A stretch of 64,000 nt of DNA from Syngnathus acus (Eukaryota > Chordata > Actinopteri > Syngnathiformes > Syngnathidae): assembly GCF_901709675.1 (NCBI RefSeq), contig NC_051088.1, positions 22,665,193 to 22,729,192 of the forward strand, given 5' to 3'. This document shows positions 23,851 through 43,981 of the stretch, piece after piece. Each line of letters starts with the position of its first letter. The stretch's first letter is position 1. Below the pieces are notes generated by a model that did not search any database, was not told where the DNA came from, and saw nothing but the letters and a program-made list of their open reading frames with translations. Made by a program: the position numbers and the translations under genes.

Positions 23851-26441
23851 ATGGAACTACCACATAAACTCCGCTTGGACCGGTGCCCGATTTTGGCGGC
23901 AGCATTGTTATTACTACCTGCGTTGACGTAAGTGGACTTGAGAACTTGAACACATATTTTCATTCACGTGTGGGGGTTTCAAGCGTATTCCAAGTATTCT
24001 TCATGGCAATTGAAGTTTTTATCAAAAACCTCGCATGAAATTCGTGACGTAAACACACACGCGCGCGCGCGCACGCACGCACACACACGCACGTAACACT
24101 GACACACGCACGCACGCATGCACGCACACTTCTTATATACGTAAACTTGAATTAAATGTACTGTAAATCAATATTTTCATTTCTCCATCCATCCATGCAT
24201 CCATCCATCCATGCATCCATCCATCCATCCATCCATCCATCCATCCATCCATCCATCCATCCATCCATCCATCCATCCATCCATCCATCCATCCATCCAT
24301 CCATCCATCCATCCATCCATCCATCCATCCATTCCTGCTTGGAATCGATGTGAAGCGCTCAGTTTGGAAGGACTTTCTACACACTCACTGTCTTGTCGTC
24401 TCCGCGGCGCGGCTTTGCGCGTGGCTCCGGCAACCAGTTGACTGTCCACTCCCGTGCGTGTATGCATGCGCTGGTGTGGGCGGCGTGGCAGGGTGCTGTG
24501 TAATGACATCCTCAGCCTGAAGGTGGCAGGAGAGCCAGTCCTAACCCCCAACTCGGTGTGCCTGCGCCTGGCCGGCCTGAGTAAGCGTCAGCTGAGGATG
24601 TGCGTGCGACGACCCGACGTGACGGCCTCGGCCCTGCAGGGCATCCAGGTGGCCATCCACGAGTGTCAGCACCAGCTGCGGGACCAGCGGTGGAACTGCT
24701 CGTCCCTTGAGGCCCTCGGCAAGCTGCTGCACCACAGCGTCATCCTCAACAGAGGTGAGACACGAAGCCAACTTTTCCCCTTGAAATTAAAGCAAACCAA
24801 CCAACATTTCTGCAAAGTGCTTAAATGAGGAAAATGCTGTATTTCATTTTGAAAAAAATTAGAATGCAAAGAATGAAACAGCTTGTGCGACTTGGCCACC
24901 AGGGGGCACAAAGAAGAGTTTCAAAACTACTAGAAGTGACTCGGCAAGTTGAAATAATATGAACTGCTTTTTGCACGGATAAGTCCTGCAATGTATTATT
25001 GTGAGTCATGTCAAATGGACTGTTTGTGTTGCTGCCCCATTTGTGTGCAAAAGCTATGGCGTTTCCCAATATGTGTTAGCACAAAGTTAGCAGACGCAAT
25101 GTGCAATTCTGCACTCGGTCAGGTCTTAAATTGTGTCCTGTGTGTGTTCCCACGAGGTTTTCGTGAAAGCGCCTTCTCACTGGCCTTGTTAGCGGCGGGC
25201 GTGGCGCACTCGGTGGCCTCGGCCTGCAGCCTGGGCAAGCTGGGGGGATGCGGCTGCGATGGCAAGCGTCGGCGGGACGACGACGAGCTCATGCGGTCCA
25301 AACTGACGCGGCTGCAGCTGCAGATGCTGCAGAAGGCCGGCCTGCCCACGTCCGCCCGCCTGGATCCGACCTCCGCCCAGCGCCTCAAGCCTTTTCCCCA
25401 CGAGCTCAGCTCCATGCAGGAGACTTGGGAGTGGAGCGGCTGCAATCATGACTTACGTTTTGGGGAACGCTTCTCCAGGGAGTGGCTGGACTCCCTGGGG
25501 TCCCCGAGAGACATCCACGCTCGTATGAGGATACACAACAAGCGAGTGGGACGGCAGGTGAGTCTTGTGACTTTGGCCCTCAAGGTCTTATGGGCTCATC
25601 TTCAAATTTATTCCAGAAGAAGTCCACATTTTTTTCCACGCTATTCTCTATGCGCCCCCACTAGTCCAAATATGGAATTGCATTAGTGGCGTATGAATTA
25701 AGCAGAGCAAGCCACCCGTTTGGAGACCATCTGAAGGGGTGGCCATTTTGGGCTCAGCTTGCAAATGTCACATGACCAAATCCAGAAAACAGGAGAGCCA
25801 TGATGGTGTTTTTTTGACTAGACTTCCCATTGAGTCAATCGAGCAAGTGTTAGTTGACACTTTTAGCATCATGCTTGACTAGAGCGACAAAAATAATTGA
25901 CCCTGACCCATATCCACGTGTGTGTGTGACCTGCCAGATCGTCGCCGACAACATGAAGAGGAGGTGCAAGTGTCACGGCACATCAGGGAGCTGCCAGTTC
26001 AAGACCTGCTGGCACGTTTCTCCCGAGTTCCGGCTGGTGGGTTCAATACTCAAGGAGAAATTACTCTCGGCCGTCCTGGTCAATTCCCAGAACAAGAACA
26101 GCGGCGTTTTCAATCCACGAATCGGCAACGTGGGCCGCAGGAGGACCGGGAGCTCCAGAGGAGGTCGCGGCGGCGGCGGCTTGTCCAGAGAGTTGGTGTA
26201 CTTTGAGAAGTCACCCGATTTTTGCGAGCGTGACGCGGCCGCCGACTCTCTGGGCACGCACGGGCGCGTTTGCAACAAAAGCAGCCCGGGCACGGAGGGC
26301 TGCAGCTCGCTGTGCTGCGGCCGAGGACACAACATCCTAAAGCAAAGCCGCGGCCGGCGCTGCAACTGCACCTTTCACTGGTGCTGCTACGTTCTGTGTG
26401 ACGAGTGCCGAGTCACCGAATGGCTCAGCGTCTGCAAGTAG
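23851..26441 (+). CDS. wnt10b: Wnt10b secreted signalling ligand
   Basis: Secreted Wnt ligand of canonical signalling. Exons 23851-23927, 24492-24754, 25157-25557 and 25938-26441 join in phase to 414 residues (human WNT10B: 389). Exon 1 gives a hydrophobic signal peptide ([12 protein letters not shown]). Wnt10-type signatures: [76 protein letters not shown] (Ser263 at the acylation site), and the ending [14 protein letters not shown]. Extra length comes from a Gln/Leu insertion in exon 3 (around [12 protein letters not shown]) and a Gly/Arg-rich stretch at residues 310-328, both in linker regions that vary in this subfamily. The ATG at 23851 was chosen because it gives the signal peptide. A long CCAT repeat lies in intron 1, just before exon 2. 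Confidence 0.97.
24052..24126. repeat. AC/GC mixed dinucleotide repeat
   Basis: Alternating purine-pyrimidine run (ACACACACGCGCGCGC, then CACGCACG units) in wnt10b intron 1. It is potential Z-DNA. Confidence 0.85.
24184..24332. repeat. (CCAT)n microsatellite, about 149 bp
   Basis: Tandem CCAT units with two early CCATG interruptions, in wnt10b intron 1 about 160 bp before exon 2. Six-frame translations give long Ile-His-Pro-Ser or Trp-Met-Asp-Gly repeats that are not genes. Confidence 0.97.
24893..24911 (+). promoter_or_regulatory. CTCF-like motif in wnt10b intron 2, very strong
   Basis: TGGCCACCAGGGGGCACAA is nearly identical to the textbook CTCF consensus. A similar stretch (GACTTGGCCACTGGGGGCAG) occurs at 57041 with some shared flanking words, so the motif may sit in a dispersed repeat. 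Confidence 0.5.
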
Positions 26442-27034
26442 ACCAAGTGGTATGATTGGACGCTTTCTTTTCAGTCGACACGCACTGTACATTTATAAAT
26501 CTATTTTTATTAATATTATTACTGTGCTGTCGCTGTGCTGGTGGACAGAACAGCTTGGTTGTGATTGTCTTCTCTTCTAATGCTCTTTCATTTTTGCTCC
26601 ATGTGGACCTTGTGGTTTTAGAACTTTTTTTCCCGTTTTGTTTTCCGTATTTTTGCGAACTGAGGATCCGTTTGACTTTTCACAGATATTGAAGGACTTT
26701 GCTGATGTACTTGAGCAATGGCGTCTTGGCAGATGTGGCTCGTGACAACAGTAGGGGACTAAATCCCGAGCGAGCTCTTGTTACTTTGTATAAGAATCAC
26801 CAGAAAAGCAAGAGGACATTTTTTTGCTGTATCGGGAGGATCACGCAAGGTGTTGCTAAGACGGTTGCCGATTGGCAACATCCATCTGTCCGCTTTCGAA
26901 ATCTGAAATCACATCATTTTCACCAGATGAGATTGGCCATCACTCAAAAACTGTTTTTCTTTATATTTGTAATGTCTTTGTGATATCCAAACACATATTT
27001 CACACAAGAAAAATAGCAACTATGATGAAGAAAA

Positions 27035-27046
27035 AATAAAAATAAA
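27035..27046 (+). terminator. Tandem poly(A) signals, wnt10b
   Basis: Two adjacent AATAAA hexamers about 600 bp after the wnt10b stop codon. Confidence 0.5.
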
Positions 27047-28530
27047 ATGGTGCAAACTTGGGGAAACTCGTTTTGGCCTCCTGAGGAATGTCACTGAATT
27101 GGCAACATTGCCAGCTTGGTTTTTAGTGACACTAAATGCTATGGAATGATAAAGATCTGGATTTCTGGTTTGTGCTGAATCCCATGTCACCGTTTCTCCA
27201 CGCACGTGTCAGACGCACTGCAATTGCTTTCTCCCCTTGCCAATGTCTCCCTCAATGCTACAAAGCCAAACACATTGATAGCAAGCCAATAACGACAACC
27301 AGACTGGCTTGAAAATTAAAGAGAGGCAAGCAGAGAGGAAGTTGGGAGAGAAAAAAAGTCCGCCGCACAGATTGACATCTTGATTATAGGTGTCAAGTGA
27401 GGCGATGGAGTGTGAGCTGGATGCAGAGATACGTAGTGAGAGCAGATCCATGCTGCAAGGAAGGAGAAATGGGGGCTTCGGGGAAGGGATGAATAGCGTG
27501 CATGCGCCCGCGCTGTCTAAATACAAGGCTCCCGACATCTGCTTCTCAACTCCCCTTTGGGTTTTTGATGTGGGACGAGAGCGGCAGAGAAAACACAAGG
27601 ACGCAGCTACCCAGAACATCAAAGCCCCTGCCCTCAACTTGCAGGCCCTCATTAGTTCAGCTAGCAGAAGCCACCAGACTTGTGATTGTGTTTGCTGGGG
27701 TGCGCGCTGGCAGCGACTTCAGAGGAGAGCTTCCTATAAGTCATAACTAGCCGGCCCACCTCCGCTGCCGCCCCGGCCCGGCCCGCCGTAACCCCCGCGT
27801 AACCCTCACCAAAACTCTGGGCTCACACAAACCCCGCCATGAGTCTGCTCCACCCCCAAATCTGGCGTGCAGCTGCAAACATCTGCTCGCCACTTTATTC
27901 CCGTCCTTTATTCGTGATAAACACATCATGTGAGCGAGCGCTGAAAACTGTCACAGAATTTTAATCTTCCTGCTTAGTATTTGTTGGAGCACATTCCAGA
28001 TTGACTCAAAGCGTTTGTGTTTTGTTGCGCAGCCTTCCTGTTGTCGCCATTCACACACAGCTGTGGGACAAATTAGAATTTACGCAACGTGCTAAAATGC
28101 AACATTGTGTATTCACCAACCTCGTTGTATCTGCTTTTACAACGACAATAAATAGTTTTCAAGGGTTGTCACGTTGATGTTTTGTTCCCGTCATGCTTGC
28201 TGAGTGTTTGAAAAAAATCATTTTGAGCTGCACAAGTGGTGAGAGATTGTGTTGGGGTCAAAAAAGGTCATGGAACAAATGGAGCTAAGGGGGGTGCCAT
28301 ATTTTTGTCGTTAAAATATTTCATTTCGGCCAAGTACTGTATGCTTATACACTTGTCGAGCTAATTATGTGGCAAGAGGAGTCACAAAGCCTCCAATTAC
28401 ACTTTACTTATTTATTAAGACGATCTTAGTGTTAATTATTCAAACACTTTAGATTCTTACTTTGTGTCACAATGGTTCGGTTCAGCTCACATGAGCAGTC
28501 CTTGGTAAAACTGAAGAAATTAGTAAAACG

Positions 28531-28577
28531 CAAAAACAAAACAAAACAAAACAAAACAAAACAAAACAAAACAAAAC
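28531..28577. repeat. (AAAAC)n microsatellite
   Basis: Nine or so AAAAC units immediately upstream of the arf3 promoter region. Confidence 0.95.
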
Positions 28578-28637
28578 GGCCGTTTTAGGAGAAGACATTA
28601 AACAGCATGATCGTTGTACTGTTGCGCTCATCTATCC

Positions 28638-28735
28638 AAATCCCGCGAGACTACGCAGGCGTGTCATCGCGGGATTTGCGACGAACCTGACTCTCTCCTT
28701 CATCCAGCTGGCAGCCTCCCGTTGACGGTAAGTGC
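28638..28735 (+). promoter_or_regulatory. arf3 promoter area and noncoding first exon
   Basis: Contains an 11-bp perfect inverted repeat AAATCCCGCGA (28638-28648) / TCGCGGGATTT (28667-28677), each arm carrying a CGCGA core of TCTCGCGAGA-type promoter elements. A pyrimidine-rich stretch and a strong splice donor (GGTAAGTGC) follow near 28729. This layout fits a housekeeping TATA-less promoter plus 5'UTR exon for arf3. Inferred from motifs. Confidence 0.5.
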
Positions 28736-29126
28736 AAACGAATTGCGCCATCGTTTCGACGAGGAGACGTGACAATTGTGCTCACGTTAATGTGACATAC
28801 CCTAAGCCTTTTCCCTAACAAATATTACTCAATTAGCGCTCTTTAATCGACCACATTAAGGCGAGCGGAGTGCTAGTCGTGACTATGCGACGATTGCCGC
28901 ACACACGCACGCACACACACTCAAGGGGCGAATAATATGGCTTTAATTGATTTAGCAAAGATGGACTTTTAATGCTTGTCATTTGAACACTGCATCGTTA
29001 TCGTAATAATAATCATCATCAATGTCTGGATGTCTCGCGAGCTAATCGATTCGGTCCACGCGGCTGAAGCGACTGCAGCATACTGCAGCATGCAGTCTGG
29101 TTCTCGGCCAGCATACTCGATGCTAA

Positions 29127-30189
<1,063 letters not shown>

Positions 30190-30897
30190 AGGGCCAGCTC
30201 CATCCAGGTCCGGACGCATCGAGTTGACACGGAGAGGCGGTGCCGAGAAGTCCCTGACTCGGCGGCCTTTCCCCCCAAAACAAACATCTCTGTTGTTCTT
30301 TGACTTGATTATTTATTTGATTGATTGGTTTGTTTGGATCTTCTGTGAGAGTTTTTTATTATTATTATTATGTGTGTGATTTCAATGCGTTGCTTTCTCC
30401 ACACTGGATCCGTACATCGGGATGTACGACGGGAATATGTTTCGGAACTGCCACGTGTATTTTCCCTCCTTTGGCGTCTGATTTTGTCCAGGTCTACACT
30501 TGTGCTGCAGGTGGAGTAATAATATGTTACCTAATTGTACTTGATGTAAATGATATATTAGTATTGTGGGACTAGCAAGATGTTGTCGTCAAAAGCTCAA
30601 CATTGTTTGCAACAGAGTCAAAGGCATATTTGACTTTATTGAAATACATATATTTCCTTTTTTTTTCTCTTTTAGATTACATGCATTTATTTACCCCAAT
30701 AATGCACTTAATAATTATATTTCAGCAGGATTTATTTATTGTAAAGCAGATTTGAAGTGTTCAATACTGTATATCACTTCTTTGCGAGTGGAAGCAGTGA
30801 AAGAAGAAAATGAAAAGAATGCGATTGTTTCCCATGCTGCATGTGAAGACAGACAAATCGGGCTTGCGGGCGGCGCGACTGGCTGTCAACTGCTGTA

Positions 30898-30903
30898 AAT
30901 AAA
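30898..30903 (+). terminator. Poly(A) signal, arf3
   Basis: AATAAA about 710 bp after the arf3 stop codon; it directly precedes the SINE fragment. Confidence 0.5.
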
Positions 30904-30954
30904 TACCGACGCTCGCTCCCAATGGCGTCTGTCTATTCATGTGTGAGTTTTTTA

Positions 30955-31045
30955 ATTTTTTTATCACACATTCACACCGTCATATGCGGGAATCGAACTC
31001 ACAAGACAGTCAAGTGTTCCACCATCAGCGACCCCCTCATGTGTA
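30955..31045 (-). mobile_element. tRNA-derived SINE fragment
   Basis: Read on the minus strand: GGGTCGCTGATGGTGGAACA, then GAGTTCGATTCCCGC (pol III B-box) and GACGGTGTGAATGTG. These blocks are typical of fish tRNA-derived SINE heads. It is not a functional tRNA gene because the cloverleaf is degenerate. Confidence 0.65.
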
Positions 31046-33109
31046 AAGTGTAGCCGTCCTGACGCAAGTGTGACGTCACAACAAGGGGGTGGAGCCAGTG
31101 ACGACTCGCTTCTATCGCCGCCGACGGACATTGATTGAATGTTTTGCTTTTCAGCTGTGTTCTGGAAGCAACTGCTCTATATATTTATATGCCAGAAAAA
31201 CTGTTCCAAAACATTTAGGTGAATGTGGAGTTGCGGTTGTATTGCTTTTACTTGGCACAAGAGTAGCGCTGTGTGTCTCCAGGGATGTGACAGCAGTATG
31301 TGAGTCCGAGTTGCTCCACTTGGCTCCCGGGGCCACCAGCTCTGCGGCCCCCTGCAGGACAGCTACAATAGTCGCCCCAGGGTAGATGCCATAGCTGGGA
31401 TTCCCACCCGTAACCGGGACGCCTTCGCCCAGGGCACAGACACACCGGCAGCAGCTCCACAATCGATTCATCAATCTTTGAAGGGAGACATAACTGCAAA
31501 AGGCCACAGCAGTCACCCTCCCGCAGTTCGCCTTAATTGGGAGGGGCCACATCGGAGACTGCATGGCTGACACCAAACTCATCGAGGACGCTCGACAACA
31601 ACCAAGGAGGAGGAGGAGAGTTGATTTCTATTGTCTTGAAAAACAAACGGACAATGATTCGCTTCTCTTGCTCTCTCACTTTTTTTTTCATTTTCTGCAT
31701 CTCATTAAGTCGTGCTGCTTTGCAGACATTTTGGCTGCGATCATTTTCTCAGGTCAGAGCAGGGCAGGGGCTGGAGCAAGTGAAGGGCTTTCAACTTCAA
31801 CCTGAAGCTCTGTCGCCTCCTGCTGGACAACAGAGGCATGGACCATAACCTCACATAGGTTTTTATTTTGTAATTTTAAAGCGGCGTTATCATAAGCATT
31901 TTTTTAAATATAACAAACTAAAAACATAACAAGAGGTATCAATTATTAAAGTTAGAGCACAAAAGCTGACAAACGCCATCTGGACAAAACAGAACATTTG
32001 ACATCTCTCTTCAAGCACATGATTTTGTAGCCAATTAGTATTTTCATTTTTATACATTAATTTGGGGATTCAACTGTTTTCCATTCATTATGTTTTTTCT
32101 AATATGCTTTCATATTGTGTTTGAGTATGCTCCAAAGACAAGGTAGAACAACATTGAAGGATGACACCAATCACGAGCCAAGTTTTTCCTCCATTCATTG
32201 ACTGCCAATGTGATTGCAGATTATGTCAATGAATATTTGCAGTGCGTCTTTTGAGGGTGAATAATCATATTTCTCGTCCTCTACAATTCATTGCTCAACA
32301 TTCATCAAATTTGTGTTTGTGTAAAAAATATAAAAAATAATATAATAATATAAAAACATTTTTTTAAAAAGTCAACATTTTTTATATGCATATTTACTTC
32401 GGTCTCATTTCCATCTCAATACGCTCTCGTTTCGGTAATGTCTTAGTCTTGACTACAACATTGCTAAAAAAAATTTTTAAATCACTTAAAGATGGGCAGG
32501 CTCGATAACAACAACACTATTTTTGTGATGCCTCCAAATTAGAAGCCATGCATTTTTTTTCCCCCACTTTCCAGGAACTTTAAATGTAGCATCCATGAGT
32601 CACATTTTATCAGTAAAAGTTGCTCATGCTTGCCAGGCAGTGAGTTGTTTCGCTGTCTGAGGAATCTTGCCGACTTTGAGGCCTTTTGCACAAATTAAGC
32701 TTGTTATGGGGCTGAGTAGTGACTCGACCATTTGACAATGCTCACATTGTGGCCGGCTGCTCCATGTGCATCAAAGAGGTGATTAAGAAGCAGGCTGCAC
32801 GAGGGGGGGGGGGACAATACTGCTTTTTACACAACCAACAGAGTCGCCTCTGATGTTACTCGGACCGCCATGAGACGCATCTGTGCTTCCTTTTGAGGGA
32901 CGCGTAACGTTCAGAGCGCTTAACATGTGGCAATCCATTTGTTGTATAGCAGATCGGAAAAAGCAGTCTAAAAAAAAGCCACCGACCCTTTTTTTTTTTT
33001 TTTACAACAAAATACAAAGAGTACAACCAAAGTTATTATTAAGGCAAATTATTTTCTGTTGAATCATTCTACACATCCTACGTATTCAGTGACAACAACA
33101 AAAACAAAA

Positions 33110-33347
33110 CGACGGACCGAGCTGGGATAGGTGGAAGAAGCCCGCCCGGCCGCATGTCCCTGGCCAATCACAGCAGCCGCTCAGGGAGGGAAGTTCTTGC
33201 TCAAAACAAAATGCCACTTGTTGCCTCTTTTCATCAACTCATCAGGCGCCTTCATCTGCTCTTTTTACACAAAAAGGACGACGAGACGGAGCTAAGGAAG
33301 GCCGGATGAAGTCAAGACTGGTGTGATATGGTCATACTTGAGAAAAT
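33110..33347 (+). promoter_or_regulatory. erbb3 promoter and 5'UTR area
   Basis: Contains GC-rich CCCGCCCGGCC, a CCAAT box (33164-33168) and no TATA box, 180-240 bp before the erbb3 ATG. Motif-based inference. Confidence 0.4.
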
Positions 33348-43100
<9,753 letters not shown>

Positions 43101-43350
43101 TCCACGCTGGTGGCGGGAAAACGTGCTTTGTCAAGTTTTCCATTGGAGCATAAACAAGTTGAGATGCATTTTGCTGGAGAGCAAGTGCAGAATAAGCAGA
43201 GATGAACCGGATTTCTGTATTGTGCCATTTTTGTACCTTCAGGATTAAATGGATGGAGAGTTGCCATCATTTTGTAAGCTTGCTGTACACTGATGACATT
43301 ATGTCAAAGACAAAGGTTTTTTTATACACTGTTTTACCACGTGTTTGTTT

Positions 43351-43356
43351 AATAAA
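43351..43356 (+). terminator. Poly(A) signal, erbb3
   Basis: AATAAA 250 bp after the erbb3 stop codon. Confidence 0.6.
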
Positions 43357-43448
43357 ATATACCTTTTGGCTCCCGAAAAACCACCAGTCTTTTGATTTCT
43401 CTTCAAAATAATACTTATGCCAAGCATTACTGGACATCTAAGTACAAA

Positions 43449-43785
43449 TACAGCAATCCCTCGTTTATCGCGGATAATTGGTTCCAAAAACCACCCGGGA
43501 TAAGTGAAATCCGCGAAGTACGGTCACCAACAAGAAGTACTGGGCAGGCTAACGAGTTAGCGGAAAGATGCTAATTCGCGATCGTCCTAACACGCGAAAA
43601 CGGACTTCTAAAAGAATGTAAACGAACATTTGGAGCAATACTACATTGTCCTAAAGGTTATACACGTTTCCTCAATTTAGAAGTTTTATTTTGACTTTTA
43701 AATGTTTTTTTAATTTGGAAAAAAAAAATCCGCGATGTAGTGAAGCCGCGATAAACGAAACGCGAAGTAGCGAGGGATCACTGTA
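43449..43785. mobile_element. Tigger-like (Tc1/mariner) MITE
   Basis: The element at 43451-43783 (333 bp) is flanked by TA on both sides. Ends: CAGCAATCCCTCGTTTATCG, and the reverse complement of the right end is CAGTGATCCCTCGCTACTTC. No coding capacity. The CAGT..CCCTCG..CGCGG ends are typical of TcMar-Tigger-derived MITEs. Confidence 0.8.
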
Positions 43786-43981
43786 GTGCCATTTGCAAAC
43801 CAAACAACAGCGGCATGACGGTGATTATCTTGACTTGAGTTGAACGCATCTTTGGCAAGGGGTGGGATCTCGCGGTTGTTGGTTCTCGGCGTGCGTGGGA
43901 CATTGTGCGGCGCCTAGCTGACACTCGGAGGATTGTTGGGTGGGGAGAAAGTTCCTCTGACTTCTTGGACCTTCTGTCAAC

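Larger units (their letters stand above)
30190..33347. other. Region between arf3 and erbb3
   Basis: Holds the arf3 3'UTR (AATAAA at 30898), a tRNA-derived SINE head, an unexplained 430-bp stretch at 31150-31582 with an open minus-strand frame (see findings), AT-rich DNA at 31860-32550, and the erbb3 promoter side with a CCAAT box at 33164. RPS26, which lies between IKZF4 and ERBB3 in human, is not seen. Confidence 0.6.
43101..43981. other. erbb3-pa2g4 intergenic region
   Basis: 880 bp holding the erbb3 3'UTR (AATAAA at 43351-43356), a Tigger-like MITE, and the pa2g4 promoter/5'UTR in the last 150-200 bp. The two genes are tandem, with little free space. Confidence 0.7.

Noticed and set aside
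24133-24551. Open frames of repeated Trp-Met-Asp-Gly or Ile-His-Pro-Ser
   Set aside because: They are the CCAT repeat in wnt10b intron 1. It is also not a CRISPR array: the unit is 4 bp with no spacers.
27209-27746. Overlapping 118-147 codon open frames on both strands
   Set aside because: No recognisable domain, no splice support, and composition like the surrounding non-coding DNA.
30955-31045. Possible tRNA gene (minus strand)
   Set aside because: B-box-like sequence is present but no intact cloverleaf; flanking blocks match a SINE head.
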